64,000 nucleotides of DNA from Tricholomella constricta (lineage: Eukaryota > Basidiomycota > Agaricomycetes > Agaricales > Lyophyllaceae): contig JAACJP010000004.1 of assembly GCA_013368375.1 (NCBI GenBank), positions 806,001 through 870,000 of the forward strand, given 5' to 3'. The notes beneath the pieces are model-generated. The model searched no databases. It was not told the origin of the DNA and saw nothing but the letters and a program-made list of their open reading frames with translations. Shown here in pieces: positions 9,300-20,800 of the stretch (the first letter of the stretch is position 1; each line of letters opens with the position of its first letter). The position numbers and the translations under genes are program-made.

Positions 9300-12200
9300 T
9301 CATCCAAGGAGGTCAGCATGCCCTGACGCAGAAAGCGCAAGCTAAACAGCACATCAGTCTCTGGTAAAACGTGATCATAACGGCAACAATACTCACCACA
9401 AACTCGTCGTCCAAGTATTTGGACACCGCAATCTGGTCGCCGAGTCCTTTCCTCCGACGTGTCTTCAATACAAGGTCTCTCGCGAGTGCCTGGCCAGAAG
9501 CAGGTTCTAAGGGTCGAAGCTTGATACTCGTGTCCGTGGGATCACCTATGCAACCGTCAACGTTCAGTGACACGACCCGTGGGATTAAGCATGTATCCTT
9601 ACCGGGCACGATCGACCAATGATCAAACACTTGTAGACAAAAAGCCTGCCCTTGTGTCGCTGTTCTCAGGTCTGTTTCAAAGCCGTTTGCGTCAATCACA
9701 GGTATCAGCGCTTTGACAGTGTACAGAGGCGATCCCGCTTTCGGAATGTCCTGTGTAACATGTCCACGGCGCCGAGCGAGGACAGTGTATACGGCAGAGA
9801 TGCAGTCGGCGGGCGCTTGAACCTCGACATAATAAATGGGCTCCATTAATCGTGGCGTTGCCTTTGAGGAATCAGATATTTTCGGTTATCGCCATAAAGA
9901 TTAGGATCTTACCATCAAGAACGATGAGTAACAAACACGACGTGCTGTGGGAACAATCTGTCCTCCTCCGCGGAAGATTGGTTCTTGTGCCAGAGTTGCG
10001 TCCAGCACTCGAAATTTCACGTTTCGCATTGCTGGATGAAGACGAATGATTTAGTTCTTCTCCACGTGCTCTGGGGAGAGAGATGGACGCACGCTCGTCG
10101 CACAACGGCCCTTCTCGCGCGCCCCATTGGAACCCTTGCTTGATGTGCTCTTTCACAGTTCCCAACAACTTCTTGTCAATCTATATTAATCCGCAGGTGA
10201 GCCGTTTTGCTGATGAAGTGGACTATACGAGTCAACGAACCTGGGACGGGAGTGTATCGTCCAGAAGGATGTTCGGCCCATTCTCGTCAGGTCCGAATGC
10301 CCAGATTGACCGGGACGCAAGAAGGTCCCACTGATACTTCTCCTCAAAGAATTTGCCACGCTCTTTCGCCGGCATGCGCATATGAACGCGCCCCCGCTCG
10401 ATGTCCTCCGCGACACCCCGCTCCAAGGGCTCCGCGATCATCGTGATCTTGTTTCTATTGGTGTCGAAAGACGTCAAGCCACCATCCCCAACTACCATTC
10501 TAACAGAGCACTTACTTCTTATTCGGCGTATCGGCATAGCATTTGAGCGCGCTTGTTTCCAGTACCGTTTCGCAGAATTTAGTAACCGGGTCCGAGACCT
10601 TTATTTCAATCTCGGAAAACAGCTTGCGCAGATCATGCATCACGCAGTCGAGGTACAGCTCGCCTGTCCCAATGATGACGTGCTCTCCACTTTCCTCGAC
10701 CTTGGTTGACAACAGTGGGTAAGATTTATTGACGCTCCGCAGGCCTGAGAGCATCTTCGGAAGTTCGGATGGAGCAATGGGCTCAATCGCGATCTTTAAA
10801 ACAGATTGTGTCATGTGCTTGATGGGCCGGAAGATGTGCAAGTCCTCCTGGATGTCCACAGCCGCTAACGTGGCTGTTTTCGAGATTGAGGCGTCAACAC
10901 CACCAATGAGGACGAGGTTGCCAGCGGTAACTTCGTCAGCGGGGATGAAGTATCTGTTGAGGGGTTAGTGTGTCTGTCCAAGAACGAAAGCAGAACATTC
11001 AAGAGAACACACCGAGATTGATGGATCCATATATCCTCCACAGTGACCTTCAACATGTCCTCCTCGTCTTCAGGTGAGTAGCCTTCTCCCAAAACCTTGA
11101 TTTCCGTGCCCTTTCTAAGTGTGCCGCTCAAAATACGACCAAACGCCCTGAAAGACTGTGCGTCCGTGGTGTGGTAGAGTTTCGCAACTTGGACCATCAC
11201 AGGACCTTCCGCGTCGCACGCTTTCATCGACGCCACCAAGTCTGAGGTCTGAGGTCCGGTGTACGTACCCTCGATCTGATTGAAATCGGTCAGTATCTGC
11301 TCAAATGGTAAGTGACGATGTCACCTTCACCGCGGCACCTGCGATAGGCGAGGGGATATTATCCACAATGACGTCAATCAGCCCCGTCGACGGCCCGAAG
11401 AACTGGTCCAGGATAGCCTTCAGCAGCGGCCTCACATCCATCTTGTACATAACAGGTTTGAGCTGAATCCCGAGGCCCTTCAGCGTCTCTTTGAGCGTGT
11501 CAGTCTCCTCACTGAGCACGTTGCTGTAGAGTTTGTACAGGGGCTCCATGATAAAGTGCACGAAGGTACGGCTGTGCTCCGGGTCAGTGGGCTTCCGTGT
11601 AAATTTGCGCGTCTCGCTGTTGAAATAGATGTCGCCCCAAAGACGGTCGGCGAAGGAGTGTACGTCTAAAGAACCTTTTTTATGGTAGGTTTCATCAGGT
11701 CGAGGTAACGTATCCGTATGAGTGGGTGCGTACCATAGGTGTCTGCGTACATTTGCGCGAAAGAGTGCAGGGTGAAGCACCAGTTCATGTCTGTGCTCGC
11801 GAAAGCAACGTTGCCATTCTCCGGGCTTAGTCTCAGTGATGAGTCAGGATCAATGGCACTATAAGCGACTGAGATGACAAATATTATGTTTGGAAAAACG
11901 CGCCACTGACCTAATGAATGTATTTATCTCCTCAATGGTGTGTTTAATTTTGTAATACGCGTCAGCGGGTTTTATGCGCAATTCGAGGATGAGTCGGTCG
12001 AGTTTGTTCACGACAAGCGTAATTTTGACGTTCTCTTGCAAAGCATGTCTGATGGCAGATTCAGTACCAACCATCAACTACATGCAGCGTCCGTCAGAGA
12101 GGGTTGAGCAGATGAATTGACACTACTGACCCCTTCAACAACATCGACAACGAGCAGGATACCGTCCACTAGGCGAACAGCGGAAGCGACTTCGTCAACG

Positions 12201-13019
12201 AAGTTGACATGGCCTGGGGTGTCAATGAGGTGCACGAGGTGTGATTTGCCAGCCGTCGTTGAAAGAATTAGTGATATAGGTGAAGACTTGATAGAGATTT
12301 CGCGCTCTCTAGATAGAACATGAGTGTCAGTATACCGGGTCTAAGAAACTTGATTCATCAGCGTCAAGAAAAAAAAGACGGTGCATTGGTTCACGCACCG
12401 GTTTATCCGCGTCCCAGATCAGTTTATGTGTCTCAAACACCAGCATATCCAACAACGCGGTTTTTCCGTGGTGCAAGTGTCCCACAACTGCGACGTTTCG
12501 AATCATCGCGGGGAACCCAGTCATATTCAACAAGAACCTAGGGCCTCGTCAATGCAGGCCGGTTGGAAGATGCTCACAACTCACCCCTTGTCAAATCGAG
12601 TCTCCGGCATATCCTTCTCCTCTATCGTCCATTTTCTGACTTTGACGGGAGCGATAATGGGCTCAGTCAAGGGTTGTGCGTCTTCCTCCTGCACCATTGT
12701 TTCCACATCGGCACCATAGACGTCTGATGCAGACGGATAGTACTGTTTGTCCTCGTGGAGAATAACGGCATTATGTGTGGGCACTACACAGGGAAGTGCT
12801 CAGCGTGAGGAATATATAAGGAAAACAGATATGCGGACCGTCAACTTCCATTAGCGCATTGTCTTCTGGTTCCTGCATGGTTTCATCATCGAAGCCTTCT
12901 AGAGGTGCAGCTTCTGGTTGCTGTACGAACTCTTTTTGTTGGATTTCTTCCTCATCGTCCGAGTCGAGGTCTGCGCCGATATAGTTTCCAAACTCGTCGT
13001 AGTCCTCGAATGAAGCCAT
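9300..13019 (-). CDS. SNU114: Snu114/EFTUD2, U5 snRNP translocase-like GTPase
   Basis: EF-2-like GTPase of the U5 snRNP that controls Brr2-driven U4/U6 unwinding and spliceosome disassembly. The start ATG is at 13019 ([20 protein letters not shown], the conserved family N-terminus), followed by an acidic stretch. The family-specific [18 protein letters not shown] precedes the G domain. G1 is [19 protein letters not shown]3 is DTPGHVNF and G4 is [12 protein letters not shown]. Later segments match EF-2 domains II-V, including [37 protein letters not shown] and, near the end, [20 protein letters not shown] and [20 protein letters not shown]. The last exon encodes [13 protein letters not shown] after YLDDEFV and stops at 9300. 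About a dozen short introns are present. The start is 257 bases from the divergent prefoldin gene. Confidence 0.96.
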
Positions 13020-13276
13020 GGTGAAGGTTGGTCGAGTTTATGATGCAGAAAACGTAAATTAATGGAGGAAAGACACGACCTTCCCGTGGATTTGAGGATT
13101 CTCGAGTTGAAGACGGGAGCACGGACGTTGCACCAGTCAACAGTGGTCGAGGTGTAAGTATGGGTTTAAGGCAGGACGCGAATATTTTGCAACTCCGCGC
13201 TTCTGTGTTCACGCCTGTTCACGACTCTCCACATCCAGTGCACATTTATCGAGGCGACTTGGAGGCAACGCCCACG

Positions 13277-13854
13277 ATGTCTCTCTCGGACGATACACTG
13301 AGAAAGGTGTCCGCCATTCGGTGTTTCTTGCAGTGACCCTCCTCTCAACACTTGCGTCGCGTTCAGATCCTGGTTCAAATCCAGCAAACTGCAGTCCAAT
13401 CGCAGCGAGCCCTTCAAATATCACAGCAGCAAACGGCTGCCAAGGACAGAGAGCGCCGCATCCTGCAGCTCACGATCGATGAGATTAGCCAGATAGAGGG
13501 GGATGTCAACCTGTACAAGGGTGTGGGGAAGATGTGCGTCGCAATACAAATTTGCTCTTGGTATCAAGCTGACTTCTTATAGGTTCATGCTGGTGCCCCG
13601 TAAAACCATGGAGGACGAGCTGAAGACTCAGGAGAAGGAACTGGCCGACGACATCAACAGCTTGAACAAAAAGGTGCAACAGAACGTCTTATGCTACTTT
13701 CCCGATCTAACTGTTCCATCAGTCGAAATATCTCGAGAAGCAGTTTAACGACGCGCAATCTCAGCTACGTGATATCGTAAGTCTTTCGAGACTGGGAATA
13801 TGAAGCTGCTGACGGTGTTATCAGTTCCATCATGCACCAAAGCAGCAGCAATGA
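13277..13854 (+). CDS. Prefoldin subunit 1
   Basis: Beta-type subunit of the hexameric prefoldin that passes unfolded actin and tubulin to the CCT chaperonin in the cytosol. Five exons (13277-13306, 13367-13533, 13583-13673, 13723-13776, 13825-13854) give 123 residues. The protein is two coiled-coil arms around a short beta hairpin. The N-terminal helix begins MSLSDDTLRK and runs through ILVQIQQTAVQSQ; the hairpin is LYKGVGKMFMLVPRKTMEDE; the C-terminal helix is KTQEKELADDINSLNKKSKY. Length and pattern fit PFDN1. It is divergent from Snu114. Confidence 0.93.
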
Positions 13855-14167
13855 CCACTGCCCTGCTCACCGTACTACTATATCAGCACTTAATATACTT
13901 CACATCTCGTACATACCTTCATCAGTGAACTGCGCTATCAGGAAGACTATACAATATTCGAAATCAAGCCTCAGGCCCGTTCCACTTTCCATGCCTTCCT
14001 CTTATGTAGATCGAGTGCGGATCTGAAACTTATTCAAATGATTGCCTTGGAACTCATGTCGATGGGACGTAATAATTGCAAGGAGACTACGTTATTTACT
14101 TACCTCCACCGCGACTGCGATCCCCCCTTCCTCTCCCATTACTCAACGATCATCCCTCCTCTAACCC
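13855..14167. other. Intergenic between prefoldin subunit 1 and TPR protein
   Basis: About 310 bases including the prefoldin 3' end and the promoter of the next gene. A pyrimidine-rich run (ccccccttcctctcccatt, 14123-14141) lies just before the next start, as is common in fungal promoters. No gene is recognised. Confidence 0.5.
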
Positions 14168-16429
14168 ATGACGTCGTCGAATGCTTGTCATACCTCCAAG
14201 AACGCGGAGGACCTGAAGGCTGAAGGCAATGCTCTCCACCAGTCGCGTCAATACCAAGCGGCGTACGATAAATATTCAGAAGCTATTAAACAGAACCCGG
14301 AGAATGCTGTCTTGTGGGCGAATCGCGCTGCGAGTTCTTTGGCCATGAAGAGGTGCGTCCCTCTTTCTGGTGTTCTTCATCTTCCTGATCTGAACAATGC
14401 TCATAGGTACATGGACGCGATCTCAGACGCGGAGAAGGTTCGTCTTCAAGGTCGATACTACAAATGAAAGGAAACTAACAGGGTCTAAACCTTAGGCAAC
14501 CACGATCGACCCCGGATACGCGAAAGCTTGGGGCCGCCAGGGTACCGCGAATTTTGTTAGCCTCAAATACACGCATCATTTCGAGATCGTCTCAAAAATA
14601 CCCCTATCTAGGCACTTAACATTTGGCCTAAGAGCGTGGATGCTTTCAAAAAAGCCTTGGAGTGTCTTCCATCCGGGAATCTCTCGAAGCCGGATCAGGT
14701 TCTCAAAGCACAGTTCGAGGAAGGTCTAAAGAAAGCCCAGGAGGCCATCAGGAGGCCATCTTTTGAGCCCGTGATCGTCCCTGCTGGATCTGTTGCACAG
14801 AATAATCTTCCTTGGAAGAGGGCGATGGCTATGGAACCATCGCTGCTCGCCCAAAGGAGGATGGATACCAGTGTTTGTATCTTAATTGCATCCTGTGTCC
14901 GAGATAGCTGATACATAATCCTTAGGCGTTGATAGTCTCCTACGCATTTAGGGTAACAATAAGGCTTATTCTCTTCCTGTGATTGGTCATGACTTATCAA
15001 TGTCCAACAGGAATTCCAACGTGGTCTTGACGATATGAAGAAAATAGAGACTCGGGTGGTCAATGGCCAGCAAGCCTTCTTCGGAGTCACAGGCGTAATG
15101 ATCAATCTTTGCTAATATGCTTCAAGGCTCTTCACTGATCAACGTTCCGTACAGGGGATTGAAGCACTGAGCAACGCGGTTCTTCGCGAGAGACGCGTTT
15201 TTCACATCAGCGATCAAAACTTTTTCGACACATACAATCAACAAAGTATGTACATGATGATCTCCAGGCCACTCTTGATCAATTAATGAACTGGCGATAT
15301 AGTGATGCTTGAAGCGTCTCGCTGCAATGCATGGACAACTCAGGGCCCACAGATCATTCAAGCAGAGGCCCCAAAGAGGCTCCGGACTCTGGGATGGGGA
15401 GCTCTTCGCCCGGCGTTGGCAGTCACAGTGAGGTGCGAGGTGTACCCCTTGAATAGTTTCGGTCCTTGATAACAAAGGTTCTACCAGAGGATGGATCATG
15501 CGCGGTTTCCTCGATTCGTCGTTTAACCTACCGGGATCCTCTCCAGAATTCTTACAATATGCCATCGATGTCATCGAATGGGGAGCTCGCATGTGGAAGA
15601 ATGTCCCACGTAAAGACCGTGGCACGATATTCGATCCTACGTTCCTTTGTGGAGTGAAGAGCCTGTACTTGAATCTACGTATGGAGGTATATCCCTATCA
15701 CTTTCTTCCGCCCAAGGCTATCCTTTTTATCATCATCACATCGAATCCAGGCGTTCAGCAAAAACCCGAAAAATGCAGGATACAGCATGGAAGATATAGC
15801 GAAACTGGCACGGGAGATTATTGAACAGGATCTACCCCCGCCTGGACCTGGAGAAGAAATCGACATCGGATTCTATTCTTCATTCTATGTTTATCCAAAA
15901 GCACATGCGTTGGTGTAAGTATGGCTATGTGGCCAATTTCCGAAATGGATTTAACTTGGTTCTCTATGCAGAATTTTGGGGTGGTACTACATGCAAACGG
16001 CTCGCAAGACGAAGGACACGGCAACAAGTCTCAAGTTGTATGCAGAATCAGCTGAGTACTACACTCAAGGTGCAAACCGTTTCCACGCAGACGACGAATT
16101 ACATGTGTCCTTCCTCAAATACGCCATCGATGCCCACTGGTTAGCCGGAACTCCACTTAAGGTCACCCTTCCGATTTGCAAGCAGATACGGGAGGCTGTG
16201 CCGGCCATGAAAAAGATATGGGAGTACGCGTCGAGTGCGCAACAACGGGACCAATCCATCGAGGAAGTTCTGGCCTTTGAGAACCAGTTTCGAATGCTTC
16301 TCGCGGAGGGCAAGGTGACCTTGGAAGAGTCGGGCAATCCGGACCCTGTGGTATACTTTGTGTTAGATTTTCCGTGCAAAGCCCCTTCTAACTTGTCTCG
16401 TCCAGCTCAAGAAGGAGTCGAAACACTAG
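14168..16429 (+). CDS. TPR-repeat protein, function unknown
   Basis: The N-terminus (NAEDLKAEGNALHQSRQYQA, AAYDKYSEAIKQNPENAVLW, ANRAASSLAM then YMDAISDAEKATTIDPGYAK) is three tetratricopeptide repeats of the Sgt1/Hop co-chaperone type, usually a docking site for EEVD tails of Hsp70/Hsp90. The rest is a family I do not recognise, carrying FREFQRGLDDMKKIETRVVN, ERRVFHISDQNFFDTYNQQ and a C-terminal helical part (LKLYAESAEYYTQGANRFH, LKVTLPICKQIREAVPAMKK). Roughly eight introns are needed. The final join is NPDPV to LKKESKH, stopping at 16429. A decayed copy of the C-terminal part lies just downstream. Confidence 0.8.
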
Positions 16430-16533
16430 ATGGTATATTGGTGTAGATCGCAGTTGTCATCTGGCAGTCTGCGCCAGGCATCTTTTATTGATGGCCTAGC
16501 TACAGACTGTATCCAATTACAATCAAAATCAAC

Positions 16534-17090
16534 ATGACCGGCGGTGTCGACGTTACTTTTGCGATTCAATTAGACGTAACATCCTCGGCGGGAGATCTTG
16601 GAAGAAACGCCGCAGAACTACAGGACGTTAGTAAGTACTGTATTTTTTTGTTTTTTTCTGGCTCTATTCGCGGGGCGACGCGTTGGTGTAAGTGCGAACA
16701 ACAGCATGAACTCGGCATCTGATTTCCAAACCAATACAATTGCCTGGGATATTACTGCGCCAGAGCACATGGAGGAACGCGCTGCACTTTTTGCGCAGTC
16801 AGCTGAGTATTACATTCGCGCAGCAGACCAATTTTACACAGATAAAACCAAATTTCTCAAAGTAGCTCTCGAATTCTATTGGTTTGGCAAAGCTCCATTT
16901 CGGATGACTCTTCCCTTGTGGAAACGGATACGGGAAGCTATCCCTGACATGAAGAAATCTGGGAATATTCGCAAGGGGAAGAACATTGCGATGGATGGCT
17001 CAGAGTGGTTCCGTTCGAACTGACACCAGGAATGCCTATCGGAGGGAAGCTTGACCTTGCTTGGTGCAGGTCGTCCTAAGGGGTTTGGTA
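16534..17090 (+). pseudogene. Truncated, decayed tandem copy of the TPR gene's C-terminal part
   Basis: Translation at about 16740-17090 reads AWDITAPEHMEERAALFAQS, AEYYIRAADQFYTDKTKFLK and FRMTLPLWKRIREAIPDMKK. These align with LKLYAESAEYYTQGANRFHA and LKVTLPICKQIREAVPAMKK of the gene that ends at 16429. Similarity goes on past an in-frame stop at 17021-17023 (ECLSEGSLTLLG against RMLLAEGKVTLEE), so the copy is broken. The TPR half is missing. An ATG at 16534 could still start a short protein, but I see no good gene structure there. Confidence 0.65.
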
Positions 17091-17822
17091 AATTATCTAG
17101 CATTCTATCGATGCGCTTTGTTTATCATTTGGATCTCAAAATCCGAAAGAGTGCACAGGTTGTGGCGCTATTGTTGACCCCTCATTTATAAGTGGCGTAA
17201 GGAGTGAAATCAACTTTTTCTACGCTCTCATTCGGGAAATTCAATGAAAGCCGTATAAATAACTAGGGTCATGATTGAAGGAGTAAAGTGAACATGTTGC
17301 AACCTGTGACCTTAAGGATTTATTCAATTATTAGCCGCCGTCTGGGCCTGTCCCATTGATACACTCTCGCGAGTGTAGATATTTGGAATTTATAATCCCC
17401 ATTCTCCTCTAACCTGTCCTTGCAGAACACGGGGTTGTGCACGATAAATACATGATACGAGGCTCATTCAGCGACTCGCATGTACCACTTTGCAGTGGGA
17501 GCGGCAAACTTCTTCCGATGCGCGATGGGAGTGCAGCAGTCCATACGCCTATGTGAATGGAACCGAAAAGGCCGTTCGAAGACAAAGATGTGGGCGTTCT
17601 ATTACTAACTGGCACATAGATACGTGACGCCGGTGTATATGATGAGAAGTCAAAATCCTTGAACCCTTCGTTTCAGAGCACATAAGCCACAAGGTAGCTG
17701 GTTGTGAATATAAATGAAATGTACACGAGTACAATTAATCCAGATCATATATGATGGTAGAATATTCTATGATAATGCGGAAATCCCGGTCCTGCCTGCA
17801 CATCGTAATCATGATATCTGTA
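17091..17822. other. Intergenic between TPR pseudogene and ABC transporter 3' end
   Basis: About 730 bases, AT-richer than the flanking genes. The open frames are short and without motif. It probably contains the transporter's 3' untranslated region. Confidence 0.5.
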
Positions 17823-20800
17823 TTACCGCTTGGCATATCTAAGTAGACGAGAAGCAACTAGAAAGAGGTGCATGTCAGTCACTTGAAAATTGAACACGAA
17901 GGGACAGCCACTCACTTATCGTAACAATGAAGTTGAAGACTGAAGAGTCGGGGTTTCAGTAGGGAATGTCATCCAGAGCTAACTTTCTACTCACCGCAGA
18001 AGGCTAAAAGAATGAATACATCTCTCCATCTGTTCGAGTACCTGATATTCAGAGGTTCGAAGAACTGGTTACCAATCGCGAACTGGCAGTATCGGCATTT
18101 GACGGTGTCGCTGAGATTGTCGATGTAGCCGCCGAATTTGTCTACGAATGTCTGTCCCCACTCCATGCAGGTTTGTCCGGATGGAGGATCGAAAATGGCA
18201 AATTCGTCGCTCTTGCACTTTATGGCGAGACCACTAGCAGACGTTTAATGACTTGCAATATCACTGAAGATGGTGACCACGCACTTTAATTCCGTCGAGA
18301 CCATGGCTGCCAATGTGCGAGTGTAGGGATCGAGTTCATAAACCCATGATCTCCAGAAGGTGATCAAGGTCGGGTATGGGATAGTAACACCGCAGAACTG
18401 AGACAGGACCAAACCAAGGAAAGGATTGAACAAGACGGCAACCTTTGAAAGGTATCGTCAGAACGTGCCCTACTTCCTTTTCAAAGACAAATTACCTGCA
18501 CACTGGGCGATACGGCTGCTACCAATTGTCCTAACGAAACACCGAACAGCAGCATGAAGATGATGACCAGGAGCTGGAATCCAGTTCCGTTGTTGCCAGC
18601 AGCTCCTTGGCCGAAACCAATGGGATAGACCTGAGTAAGCGTTAGGAAGGACGAAACGGACAACTGTTCTTGCGTACCATCAGAACCCAATAGATAATGC
18701 CACATATGATACTGTATGGTATCTCTCCAATCAATTGCCCCATGGCGAAAACATACGGTGAATAGATTCGGCTCGAAGACTCTAGATAGTGTAGACATGG
18801 TCAAGTTTCGCTAAGGTGAGAAAACTCCTCTTCTTACCTCGGATGAAGACCCGACGGTTGAAAATGAATATTGGCTCAATCTGGGCCATCACGATGGCAG
18901 GCAAGACCACAACCCAGAAACTAGGATGACGTGAGTTTCGATTCACCACACGAGCAGTAGAGGAAAAGAAACTTACATGGCGAAGACTCTGAACTGAAGT
19001 TCTCTCACACTGTTGCCGACCTGAAGGAAGGACAGAGAAATGAAGAGAGAAATGAATGACGAGACGAAAATGCGAGTAAAGATGTAATCCGGAGATCTCC
19101 ACAGGGCGGTGTTGTTCCTCTGAACGACAACTTTGAGCTGGTACAAGAATGACGTCGCATCTAAGCGTTGCCCTGATAAGAGCCCGTTTTAAGCGCGGAC
19201 AGTGAAAAATGAACGCACAAGTGCTCATAGCCTTTCGATCAGGCTCGGCTTTGGCCAGACCTCGTTCCTTGATTGCCTTTATCTCTTCTTTTGCCAGTCT
19301 ACACTCCTCCGAATCGAGCCATATGTCCTTCCAATCGCGATCACCAACCCTTGGAGTCACTCCAGCACCAATTGCCTCGAGCATAAATTCGGCAGGGTTG
19401 ACGTTGGACGGGCAGAGAGCTCCATGGCGGGCGAAATAGTCACGGATAATGCGAGAATCTTCACCGATGTCACCGAAGTACACCGTCTCGCCACCTCGTT
19501 CCAGAAGTAGCAGGCGGTCAAAGCTTTCAAAGAGGAGAGATGAAGGTTGGTGAATCGTGCAGAGGATGGCCTGTCCCTGGTTGGCGAGCTTTCGGAGGAA
19601 ACGAACCAGATTCCATGCACTAGATAATACACTATCGTCAGATTTGTTCATGCGGGTCGAAAGAAGGATATCTCACCTTTGAGCATCCAAACCTGAAGTG
19701 GGTTCATCCAAAAAGAGAAGAAGTTCCGGCTTGCTGGCGAGTTCAACTCCGATAGTCAGACGTTTGCGGGCCTCGACATTAAGGCTGAACACGAGCGCCT
19801 CTGAGAGATCTTGCAGCTCAAGCAACTCGATCATCTCCTCGACGTAGTTGTCCTTTTCTTCTTGCGAAACATGGGCCGGTTGACGGAGATAGGCTGAGAA
19901 GCGCATGGCCTCGCGAACAGTTGCGGTACCTGGAAAAGAGTTGTCAGCATAATCCTAGATCTATATGCTAGATCCTCACCTTCGTGCACGTCCATTTGCT
20001 CGGCTGGAGAGAAGTGAGCGACTATGGAAGTCGGGTGAAGATATGGACGTACCATATGCCGTGCCTCGTGCGAAATCAGAGTTAAGAGGTCTGCCCTCGA
20101 CGAGAACGTCGCCACTGATGACACCAATGTTCTTGCGCTGGGCCAAAACGTCAAGGCAAGTCGTCTTTCCAGCACCACTGGCACCCATGAGCGCAGTCAA
20201 TGTTCCAGGTTTCACGTAACCAAAGACATCATGGAGCAGGCGGATAGGACCATTGGGACCCGGCACATGGTAATTGAGGTTCTCCCAGGTGAAGGTCTTC
20301 TGGTGGGATTGAATAGCGACTCTGTGGACCCATGTCAGACGGTGAACACCTGGTCAGGTTAGGCATTCCTACTTCTCATGTTTGACGACTTCCTTATCAT
20401 CATTGCTGGATTTCTCCAGCTTTCCCTTGCGTCGAAGTTTCTTCTCCTGAAGCACGGCATTTCTTTTCTTGAGTTCTTCAGTTTCCTTGGCGAAGATGTT
20501 GATAGAAAGGTTAAAACCATATTGCTATATCACGATAAGTCAGTACAGTCGAGAGGTAAAGGGCAGATCAACTACTCACCGGGAAAAACTCGAGGGCCAC
20601 AATCTGTGAGATCTGGAAGGCGAAGAGGAAGCCCAACAAGACGAGGAAATTTCGTCTCCAAAGATCAGCAACGTCGATATTGTAACCCGCGAGGAGGTAT
20701 GCTTTTCCGGAAATGATATTACTTCCACTGGTTGACCCAAAGAGGGTGCAAGCTTGGTTAGGTCCCAAGACATCCCTATATTCAATGAATTTAGTCTGGC

